Part shown: piece by piece, positions 1-5,511 of the stretch
Layout of the letters: each line of letters opens with the position of its first letter
How positions within the stretch are numbered: position 1 is the first letter of the stretch
Assembly: GCA_018969885.1 (NCBI GenBank)
Contig: JAGWXN010000220.1
Coordinates: forward strand, 1-5,610
DNA length: 5,610 nucleotides
Direction: 5' to 3'
From: Betaproteobacteria bacterium
GTDB lineage: Bacteria; Pseudomonadota; Gammaproteobacteria; Burkholderiales; Burkholderiaceae
The notes under the pieces: generated by a model
Database searches by the model: none
Told to the model about the DNA's origin: nothing
The model's input: only the letters and a program-made list of their open reading frames with translations
Position numbers and translations under genes: made by a program

Positions 1-339
1 AAGGCTTCCGCCCAGGGTGCCGCGGGCGCGGACCTGCTGATCGCCGATGCCGTCCGCCAGATCCGCGAGCGAGGGGATGCTCGCGCGCACCAGTTCGGAG
101 CGAGCAACCTCGGCGTGAGCGGTCATGGCACCGATGGTGATGGCATCGGGCTGCCGGGTGATGCCCCGCAGGGCCGCAACGCCGGACAGATCGATGAGAT
201 CGGAGGGGGCAGCCAACCCAAGCTTGATCGCTGGAAGCAGAGATTGCCCGCCGGCGATCAGGCGTCCGTCGGCGGACCGGCCCAGGGTCGCGATGGCATC
301 GGCGGTGGAAGCCGGGCGGTGGAAATCGAAAGCATTCAT
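1..339 (-). CDS. coxM: Medium FAD-binding subunit of a CoxSLM/xanthine dehydrogenase-type molybdenum hydroxylase, 3' part missing at window edge
   Basis: The first 113 residues are present; the frame is open to the left edge and the full family length is usually about 270-290 residues. The subunit carries FAD and passes electrons from the iron-sulfur subunit to an acceptor such as the quinone pool. Visible family marks are the N-terminal FAD-binding motif AGGQSL (residues 29-34), IGAMTAH (69-75) and the second FAD motif region, GDQQVRARGTLGGSL, at 99-113. The usual form of this last stretch is GDPQVRNRGTIGGSL, so a Gln replaces the common Pro. The ATG at 339 is chosen because the protein then begins with the typical short MxxFxxxRP leader; a weak purine-rich GGAA lies about nine bases upstream. 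It is the third gene of an S-L-M operon, 56 bases after the large subunit gene. The family call is firm; the substrate is unknown, and the symbol is a family name, not a claim of CO oxidation. Confidence 0.93.
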   Translation of the reverse strand, partial: MNAFDFHRPASTADAIATLGRSADGRLIAGGQSLLPAIKLGLAAPSDLIDLSGVAALRGITRQPDAITIGAMTAHAEVARSELVRASIPSLADLADGIGDQQVRARGTLGGSL

Positions 340-395
340 ATCGGTGTTCCGTCTGGAAGTCGCAGGCGAAGATCGGACATGGCGTGATGGGGCGG

Positions 396-2726
396 TCAGG
401 CCGACAGGCCCTGTAACGCGCGCCAGACGCGCTCGCTGGTGAGAGGCATCTGGATGGCGGTGGCGCGGTCGCCCAGGCCGTTGCGCGCAAGCGCGTCGAC
501 CACTGCATTCACGACCGCAGGCGTGGCGCCGATCGTGCCCAGTTCCCCCACGCCCTTTACGCCCAGCGGATTGGCCTTGCAGGGTACCGACTGGTCGAGT
601 CGGGTTTCAAAGCGCTTGACGATACCGGCACGGGGCATTGCATAGTCGAGGAAGCTTGCAGTCACGAGCTGAGCCTGGTCGTCATAGACCAGTTGCTCGC
701 AGAGCGCCTGTCCGATGCCTTGGACGGCGCCGCCGTCGACCTGGCCCAACACGATCATCGGGTTGACCACGCGGCCCACGTCGTTCACGGACGAATAGCG
801 ATCGATGACCACTTCACCGGTGTCTGGGTCGACTTCCACTTCGCAGACATGGCAGCCATTGGGCCAGCTCGGTCCGTCGACCTTGGTGACCGACTCAAGG
901 AAAATGCTGCCCGACGCTTCGCGCGCCGCGACATCAAACAGGCTGATCTGCAGGTCGGTGCCCGCCACCTGGAAACGTCCGGCTTCGTATTCGAGATCCG
1001 CGGCGGGCGCCTCAAGTGCATCAGCAGCCTTTTGCCTCGCGATGTCCAGCACCTTGACAGCAGCCGCCTGGAGCGCCGACCCGGCGGTAAAGAGCGAACG
1101 CGAACCAGCGCTGCCAAATCCCTCGCCGCGATCGGTGTCTCCTTGAATGATCCGGATGCGCTCGAGCGGAACGCCGAATGAATCGACCGCGAGCTGCGCA
1201 TAGGTGGTGGCGATCCCCTGACCCATGGCCTGCGTCGCGGTGAAGATCTCGATGAAGCCATCGGCGGTGACGTTGACCGTGACCCGGTCGTCAAGCACAT
1301 TGCCCCCGGTCCATTCGAGGAAGGTGGCGATGCCGCGGCCGCGCAGACGACCCTGTTCGCGGCTCGCTTTTGCGCGCGCCTCGAAACCGTTCCAGTCGGC
1401 CAGCTCAACGCCCTGCGCCATGATGCTCGGGAAGTTGCCCGTGTCGTAGACCTGACCCATCGCGTTCTTGTAGGGCATTTGTTCGGGGCGGACCATGTTC
1501 CGGCGGCGCAGTTCGATCGGATCAATGCCGGTTTTAAGCGCGGCTGCGCTCATGAGGCGCTCGATCACATAGACTGCCTCGGGACGGCCGGCACCCCGAT
1601 ATGCGCCGAGTGGCGTGGTGTTGGTGAGCACAGCCTGGATGTGCAGGTCGATGGTGCCGATGTCGTAGATGCTGGTGGTGATCCAGGGACCGATCAGGAG
1701 CGGGATGGCGCAACCCGTTGGGGCCGGATGCGCACCGATGTTCGCCTGGGTACGCACACGGAGCGCGAGTACGCGGCCGTCGGCGTTCAGCGCAAGATCG
1801 GCCTGGCTGCGGAGCCCCCGACCGTGCACTGCAGTGAGGAACTCTTCGCTTCGCTCGGCAATCCATTTGACGCTGGCACGCATCTGGCGCGCGACGAAGG
1901 CAACGGCGACGTCTTCGGGATAGGCGCCGGTCTTCATGCCGAAGCCACCCCCCACGTCGCCCACCAGCACGCGCACCTGATCCTTGGTGAGCCCCAGCTG
2001 GTCGGCGATCGTATTGCGTGCGCCAGAGGGCATCTGCGAGCTCATTCGCAGCGTGGTGCGGCCGTCGGCTGCGTCAAAGCTTGCGAGCACCGAGCGCGGC
2101 TCAATCGAGGCCGGCGCCAGCCGCTGGTTATCGAGATCGAGCGACACCACGTGGGCGGCCGCGGCGAAGGCCTGGTCGGCTGCCTCGCGGTTACCGTAAC
2201 GGGTTTCAGCCACCACATTGCCCGGGGCACCGGACCAGACCTGCGGCGCATCCTGGGCGAGCGCGGCGACGACGTTGCCAACTGCTGGCAGCTCACGGTA
2301 ATCGACCATGACAGCATCGCGGCCCGCACGCGCGGCATCGGGCGAGGTGGCAATCACGACCGCAACGGCTTCGCCTACGAAGCGAACGACCTCGGGCGCG
2401 ATCGCGTGCCGGTCGGGCGGGGGCGGCGGTGTACCGTCGGGCCGCTTGAAAATCGGGGGCGGGCCGGCGAAGGGCTTGACCCCGGCAGCGACCAGATCCT
2501 TGCCGGTGAATGCGGCGACCACGCCCGGCGTGGCCAGTGCCGCCGACAGGTCGATGGATTCGATCTGGGCGTGGGCCATGGGAGAGCGGACAAACACCAG
2601 GTGGAGCAGGCCCGCTGGTGCGAAATCATCAACATACCGGCCGCGGCCGGTGATCAGCGCGGGATCTTCGATCCGGCGCACGGAATGTCCGCTGCCGAAG
2701 CGGCCAAAGTCGTTGTCGGCGGTCAC
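396..2726 (-). CDS. coxL: Large molybdopterin-binding subunit of a form II CoxL/xanthine dehydrogenase-family hydroxylase
   Basis: This 776-residue protein is the catalytic subunit, carrying the molybdopterin-cytosine-dinucleotide cofactor. Such enzymes insert oxygen from water into a C-H bond of a ring or aldehyde. The N-terminus has the family start GHSVRRIEDPALITGRGRYV (13-32), followed by the Ald_Xan_dh_C hammerhead domain (to about 145) and the Mo-binding domain. Motifs are VGGGFGMK (258-265), the active-site loop AYRGAGR (375-381), the cofactor-binding segment QAMGQG (499-504), GSAGSRS (538-544), GCHVCEVEVDP (624-634) and GVGELG (725-730), where Glu728 is the expected catalytic base. 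True CO dehydrogenases have AYxCSFR in the active-site loop; here the Cys is absent, so this is form II and should not be called a CO dehydrogenase on homology alone. A proline-rich loop with five consecutive Pro (100-104) is unusual. The start is GTG, supported by a spaced ribosome binding site and the standard family N-terminus. The length is normal (about 760-800). It is the middle gene of the S-L-M operon. Confidence 0.95.
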   Translation of the reverse strand: MTADNDFGRFGSGHSVRRIEDPALITGRGRYVDDFAPAGLLHLVFVRSPMAHAQIESIDLSAALATPGVVAAFTGKDLVAAGVKPFAGPPPIFKRPDGTPPPPPDRHAIAPEVVRFVGEAVAVVIATSPDAARAGRDAVMVDYRELPAVGNVVAALAQDAPQVWSGAPGNVVAETRYGNREAADQAFAAAAHVVSLDLDNQRLAPASIEPRSVLASFDAADGRTTLRMSSQMPSGARNTIADQLGLTKDQVRVLVGDVGGGFGMKTGAYPEDVAVAFVARQMRASVKWIAERSEEFLTAVHGRGLRSQADLALNADGRVLALRVRTQANIGAHPAPTGCAIPLLIGPWITTSIYDIGTIDLHIQAVLTNTTPLGAYRGAGRPEAVYVIERLMSAAALKTGIDPIELRRRNMVRPEQMPYKNAMGQVYDTGNFPSIMAQGVELADWNGFEARAKASREQGRLRGRGIATFLEWTGGNVLDDRVTVNVTADGFIEIFTATQAMGQGIATTYAQLAVDSFGVPLERIRIIQGDTDRGEGFGSAGSRSLFTAGSALQAAAVKVLDIARQKAADALEAPAADLEYEAGRFQVAGTDLQISLFDVAAREASGSIFLESVTKVDGPSWPNGCHVCEVEVDPDTGEVVIDRYSSVNDVGRVVNPMIVLGQVDGGAVQGIGQALCEQLVYDDQAQLVTASFLDYAMPRAGIVKRFETRLDQSVPCKANPLGVKGVGELGTIGATPAVVNAVVDALARNGLGDRATAIQMPLTSERVWRALQGLSA

Positions 2727-2733
2727 GTGAGTG

Positions 2734-2738
2734 TCCTT
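2734..2738 (-). promoter_or_regulatory. Ribosome binding site of the large subunit gene
   Basis: On the minus strand the bases AAGGA stand seven bases before the GTG at 2726. This good Shine-Dalgarno match decides for the GTG start in the 63-base gap after the small subunit gene. Confidence 0.75.
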
Positions 2739-2789
2739 GTGACAGGTGGATGCGGGAGGCGAAGTGGCTGTGCGCCCGGCGAAACCGGG

Positions 2790-3263
2790 TTAGCGGCCGG
2801 CGCCGGAAGTGGCGGCCTGTCGGACCGCCTGGACGATGTTGGCGTAGCCCGTGCAGCGGCACAAGTTACCCTCGAGCGCTTTCTCGATCGCCGCCTCGTC
2901 CGGCTGCGGATTGGAGGCGAGGAGACTCGCGCTTGCCATGATCATGCCGGGCGTACAGAAGCCGCACTGCAGGCCGTGGCAATCCATGAAGGCCTGCTGC
3001 AGCGGATGCAGCGTGCCGTCGTTGGCGGCCATGCCCTCAATGGTCTTGATTGTGGCGCCTTGCGCCTGAACGGCGAGCATGGTGCAACTCTTGATCGCCT
3101 GGCCGTCAAGCAGGACGGTGCAGGCGCCACATTGGCTGGTATCGCAGCCAACATGCGTGCCGGTGAGTCCGAGATCAACCCGGAGAAAATCGACCAGCAG
3201 TCGGCGCGGCTCAACTTCGCGCTCGACCTGCTGACCGTTGACGGTCAGGCGAACAGTGGGCAT
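2790..3263 (-). CDS. coxS: Small [2Fe-2S] iron-sulfur subunit of the CoxSLM-type molybdenum hydroxylase
   Basis: This 157-residue subunit carries two [2Fe-2S] clusters that move electrons from the molybdenum site to the FAD subunit. The N-terminal ferredoxin-like domain has cluster ligands Cys40, Cys45, Cys48 and Cys60 ([10 protein letters not shown], then KSC). The C-terminal helical domain has Cys100 and Cys103 ([10 protein letters not shown]) and Cys135 and Cys137 (NLCRCTGY). All eight ligands are present, as is Gln99, which touches the molybdenum cofactor in this family. The frame could be extended upstream to 3320 (19 more residues), but the ATG at 3263 is preferred: the protein then starts [10 protein letters not shown], as family members do, and GGAG sits nine bases upstream. 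It is the first gene of the operon and diverges from the BenE-type transporter gene. An additional Cys95, five residues before the second cluster motif, is unusual and probably not a ligand. Confidence 0.96.
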   Translation of the reverse strand: MPTVRLTVNGQQVEREVEPRRLLVDFLRVDLGLTGTHVGCDTSQCGACTVLLDGQAIKSCTMLAVQAQGATIKTIEGMAANDGTLHPLQQAFMDCHGLQCGFCTPGMIMASASLLASNPQPDEAAIEKALEGNLCRCTGYANIVQAVRQAATSGAGR

Positions 3264-3272
3264 GGGGGTACG

Positions 3273-3276
3273 CTCC
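3273..3276 (-). promoter_or_regulatory. Ribosome binding site of the small subunit gene
   Basis: GGAG on the minus strand lies nine bases before the ATG at 3263. It supports this start over the longer reading from 3320. Confidence 0.7.
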
Positions 3277-3312
3277 AAAGAAACAGCCGCGATGTTAGCG
3301 CGGAACCCTGTT

Positions 3313-3328
3313 GCTGGCATGCTGGCAT
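3313..3328. repeat. Perfect tandem repeat of 8 bases, two copies of gctggcat
   Basis: Two copies of gctggcat follow each other directly (3313-3320 and 3321-3328), with the palindrome gcatgc at the junction. The repeat lies in the coxS-benE divergent region and overlaps the possible TATGAT box of the coxS promoter. It could be an operator for a regulator that binds half-sites on one face, or chance; two copies alone do not decide. Confidence 0.5.
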
Positions 3329-3376
3329 CATAGGCGTCCGGCCGGCCGTCTCGGCGTCAACGCAATAAACCCCTCG

Positions 3377-4546
3377 ATGCTCGAGCATTTTCGACTCTCT
3401 CATGTGGTGGCGGGATTCGTGTCGGTCCTGGTGGGTTATGCCAGTTCCGCGGTCATCGTTCTGCAGGCAGCCGCCGCGGCCGGTGCGACTGAGGCGCAGC
3501 AGGTCTCCTTTCTCTGGGTGCTCGGGGTGGGAATGGGTGTGACCACCATCGCGCTGTCCCTTCGGTACCGGGCGCCGGTGCTTGCCGCCTGGTCAACGTC
3601 CGGCGCCGCGCTCCTGGTCACCGCGCTGGCCGGGACCACGCTGGGTGAGGCCGTTGGCGCCTTTCTGTTTTCGTCGGCGCTGCTCGTCCTGGTCGGGTTG
3701 CTCGGCTGGACGGATGTCATCTTGCGCTATGTGCCGCGGTCGGTGGCGGCCGCGATGCTGGCTGGGGTGCTGCTTCGTTTCTGCACCGGCATGTTTGCGC
3801 TCCCGGGCGCAGGCCTGCTGCTGGCGCTCGCCATGGTGGCGGTGTATCTGCTCGCCAAGCATCGAATGCCGAACTATGCGGTGCTGGCAAGTGTTGGCGT
3901 GGGGGTGGTCGGCACCATGGCGACCACGGGGCTCGACCTCTCCGGCGTGGGATTGGGCCTTGCGGGCCCTGTGTTTACGGCGCCTGAGTTTTCGCCTGCA
4001 GTGTTGGTTGGTGCAGGCCTCCCGCTCTTTCTGGTGACAATGAGTTCACAGAACCTCACGGGGATGGCGACCCTGCGTGCACATGGGTACACCACGCCAG
4101 CCTCTCCCCTCATCGCGAGCCTCGGGGCGATCGGGCTTGTGCTGGGTGCGGCGGGCGGCTTTGCTTACAGCGTGGCGGCGATTTCGGCTGCGGTCTGCAT
4201 GACCGACGATGCCGAGCCCAGGCCCGAGCGTCGCTATCTGGTCACGCTCTGGGCGGGCGGCTTTTATCTGCTTGCCGGTTTGTTTGCGGCGACGGTCGTG
4301 GCGTTGCTCGCGGCGTTACCGCAGGCACTTGTCATGGCGATCACGGGGGTGGCGCTGCTCGCCACGCTTAGTAACAGCCTGACTGTGGCCGTCAGCGAGG
4401 ATGGCGAGCGCGACGCCGCGATCGTGACTTTCCTGTGCACCGCCTCAGGCATGTCGCTGTTTGGCGTAGGGAGCGCGTTCTGGGGCCTGCTGCTGGGCGT
4501 TGCGGTCCTTCAATGGCGGCGCCGTGACGGGCTGCGCGCGGGCTGA
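3377..4546 (+). CDS. benE: BenE-family membrane transporter (benzoate/H+ symporter type)
   Basis: This 389-residue inner-membrane protein has about eleven or twelve hydrophobic segments and the usual family length. Members import benzoate or related carboxylates with protons. Family marks are AGFVSVLVGYASSAVIVLQA (residues 12-31), a WSTxGAALL block (72-80), VPRSVAAAMLAGVLLRF (119-135), a SQNLxG block with HGY (224-238) and GGFAYSVAAISAAVC (260-274). From my knowledge of the family, two positions are unusual: Ser75 where WSTPGAALL has Pro, and Thr228 where SQNLPG has Pro. These may mean a different substrate. The ATG at 3377 is chosen because it gives the family N-terminus (RLSHVVAGF); a TTG at 3311 in the same frame would add 22 polar residues without family character. 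No clear Shine-Dalgarno precedes the ATG. The gene diverges from coxSLM and converges on the TfdA-like gene. The family is sure; benzoate as substrate is not. Confidence 0.93.
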   Translation: MLEHFRLSHVVAGFVSVLVGYASSAVIVLQAAAAAGATEAQQVSFLWVLGVGMGVTTIALSLRYRAPVLAAWSTSGAALLVTALAGTTLGEAVGAFLFSSALLVLVGLLGWTDVILRYVPRSVAAAMLAGVLLRFCTGMFALPGAGLLLALAMVAVYLLAKHRMPNYAVLASVGVGVVGTMATTGLDLSGVGLGLAGPVFTAPEFSPAVLVGAGLPLFLVTMSSQNLTGMATLRAHGYTTPASPLIASLGAIGLVLGAAGGFAYSVAAISAAVCMTDDAEPRPERRYLVTLWAGGFYLLAGLFAATVVALLAALPQALVMAITGVALLATLSNSLTVAVSEDGERDAAIVTFLCTASGMSLFGVGSAFWGLLLGVAVLQWRRRDGLRAG

Positions 4547-4564
4547 GCGGGAAGATCACCCGCT
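4546..4564 (+). terminator. Short hairpin just after benE, weak terminator candidate
   Basis: A six-base-pair stem, agcggg paired with cccgct, encloses a seven-base loop and begins at the last base of the benE stop codon. No run of T follows, so a classical intrinsic terminator is not supported. It may protect the mRNA end or help Rho-dependent termination. Confidence 0.3.
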
Positions 4565-4580
4565 GCGAGGACACTGAGCC

Positions 4581-4605
4581 AAAAAATGGTCAGCGCGCGC
4601 GCTGA
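4581..4605 (-). terminator. Rho-independent terminator of the TfdA-like dioxygenase gene
   Basis: On the minus strand, 12 bases after the dioxygenase stop codon, the perfect 16-base palindrome tcagcgcgcgcgctga (4590-4605) forms a GC-rich hairpin. It is followed three bases later by six T (the A run at 4581-4586 on the plus strand). Hairpin plus T run on one side only makes it directional: it should stop minus-strand transcription before it runs into benE, and offers no T run to benE transcripts coming the other way. Confidence 0.8.
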
Positions 4606-4617
4606 GCCCAGGCCGCC

Positions 4618-5478
4618 TCAGTGCGCGATGTCGAGCGTGGTGGTTCGACGCAATTCACGCCGATAACGGGTGTCATCAAAGGGGCGCCCCCGATGCATGG
4701 TGGCGCGGTTGTCCCAGATCACCAGATCGAGCGGCTGCCAGATGTGCTGATAAACGAACCTTGGCTGTGTCGCGTGTTCAATCAGGTCGAGGAGGAGGAT
4801 TCGCCCCTCGGGAACCGGCCAATCGACGATGTGCGACGCATGGGAAGCCAGATAGAGCGCGCGTCGCCCAGAGCCTGGCAGCGTGCGGACGAGGGGGTGG
4901 ACGGCACCTGGAAGCCGGGCTGCTTCTTCAGGCGAAAAATCAAATCCGATCGTGTGTCGGGAATGGACAATTGAGTGGAATGCGCGCAGGCCCGCAAGCC
5001 GGCGCTGTTCGTCGGGATCGAGCGCGTCCCAGGCGCTTCGCATGTCAGCGAACTCGGTGTCGGCCCGAACCTCGGGTACGACCTTGGCCGAGAGCAGCGA
5101 ATAGCGTCCGGCGGGATCCACAAATGAGGCGTCGGTGTGCCACAGGCGATTGCTGAGAATACTGAGGCGGCGGCGATCGGCTACGTCAGCCAGTTCGCCG
5201 TTGGCTTTCACACTGGAAATATCGGTGAGCGCTTCATTGCCGAAACGGTTTGCACCCAGGGCAGACAGGGAGGTCTGGGTGTGCAGTTTTCCGTCGAAGC
5301 GGGTCGCGAAATCAACCTGTTCGTCATCGGTGAACGGCTGGTCGCGAAAGACCAGAACTGCATACTGATCCATGGCGGCGCGGATCGCTGCGAGCATTGC
5401 CGGGTCGCGTGCCTGACGCAGGTCGACCCCCACCACTTCGGCAGCGAACAGGGTGTGCAGCGGCTTGCAATTGAGCAT
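4618..5478 (-). CDS. TfdA-like Fe(II)/2-oxoglutarate-dependent dioxygenase (TauD/TfdA family)
   Basis: This 286-residue enzyme should use O2 and 2-oxoglutarate at a non-heme iron to hydroxylate a C-H bond beside a carboxylate or sulfonate; in TfdA this cleaves the ether of 2,4-D. The iron triad is His114 and Asp116 (LWHTDASF) plus His262 (MHRG). Thr141 (DTEF) and Arg273 fit the 2-oxoglutarate site. Arg277 sits 15 residues after the distal His, where TauD has its substrate-anion Arg. As I remember it, TfdA (287 residues) is similar end to end: HxLFAAEV near the start, LWHxDxSF, RYSxLSAxVVP, DTEFxDMR, SHxxGRxLL-like segments, EHATQxFVY and RRELRRxTTLD. The residues after the first helix (FDGKLHTQTS, 61-70) depart from the common FGxLE motif. 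The ATG at 5478 has GGAG five bases upstream. It converges on benE and has its own terminator. The family is certain; the substrate is open (aryloxyalkanoate, other carboxylate, or sulfonate). Confidence 0.94.
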   Translation of the reverse strand: MLNCKPLHTLFAAEVVGVDLRQARDPAMLAAIRAAMDQYAVLVFRDQPFTDDEQVDFATRFDGKLHTQTSLSALGANRFGNEALTDISSVKANGELADVADRRRLSILSNRLWHTDASFVDPAGRYSLLSAKVVPEVRADTEFADMRSAWDALDPDEQRRLAGLRAFHSIVHSRHTIGFDFSPEEAARLPGAVHPLVRTLPGSGRRALYLASHASHIVDWPVPEGRILLLDLIEHATQPRFVYQHIWQPLDLVIWDNRATMHRGRPFDDTRYRRELRRTTTLDIAH

Positions 5479-5483
5479 GGGAG

Positions 5484-5487
5484 CTCC
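5484..5487 (-). promoter_or_regulatory. Ribosome binding site of the TfdA-like gene
   Basis: GGAG on the minus strand stands five bases before the ATG at 5478. It supports this start, which also gives the short family-typical leader before PLHTLFAAEV. Confidence 0.7.
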
Positions 5488-5490
5488 GAA

Positions 5491-5511
5491 GAACGATCAG
5501 ACATGAACGAT
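5491..5511. repeat. 7-base direct repeat gaacgat upstream of the TfdA-like gene, possible operator
   Basis: Two exact copies of gaacgat occupy 5491-5497 and 5505-5511, with 14 bases from start to start. They lie 13 bases from the dioxygenase start codon and overlap the possible -10 box and transcription start. A repressor bound here would block initiation, but a two-copy repeat could be chance. Confidence 0.4.

Larger units (their letters stand above)
3264..3376. promoter_or_regulatory. Divergent intergenic region between coxS and benE, probable promoter and operator zone
   Basis: These 113 bases separate two divergently transcribed genes and must hold the start signals of at least the coxSLM operon. 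On the minus strand TTGACG (3355-3360) resembles a -35 box and TATGAT (3327-3332) a -10 box, but the gap is 22 bases instead of about 17. The pair is therefore a poor constitutive sigma70 promoter unless an activator that remodels DNA is involved, or they are unrelated. A 10-base palindrome, cggccggccg, lies between them at 3339-3348. The TATGAT box overlaps the end of an 8-base tandem repeat. For benE I see no convincing plus-strand promoter and no clear Shine-Dalgarno. The role as a regulatory region follows from gene layout; the individual boxes are tentative. Confidence 0.45.

Noticed and set aside
115..442. Plus-strand frames over the FAD subunit start and the 56-base coxL-coxM gap
   Set aside because: The opposite strand encodes a clear FAD-binding subunit with AGGQSL and TLGGSL motifs; the plus-strand translations match nothing and lack ribosome binding sites.
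693..1525. Several open frames of 110-250 codons on both strands inside coxL
   Set aside because: They are by-products of GC-rich coding sequence; they overlap the catalytic subunit entirely and their translations are low-complexity Arg/Pro/Ala/Ser-rich.
396..2726. Naming the large subunit as a carbon monoxide dehydrogenase
   Set aside because: The active-site Cys motif AYxCSFR is absent and AYRGAGR is present; the gene order is S-L-M.
3339..3348. Palindrome cggccggccg as an operator by itself
   Set aside because: Ten bases of alternating CGG/CCG occur easily by chance in GC-rich DNA; it is kept only as part of the divergent region description.
1479..3368. A very long open frame on the plus strand (629 codons) opposite coxL and coxS
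   Set aside because: It lies in exact antiphase to both genes, which share one frame. Sense codons rarely end in A here, so the antisense frame rarely gets a codon starting with T and thus lacks stops. The translation has no recognisable domain, while both sense genes are clear family members.
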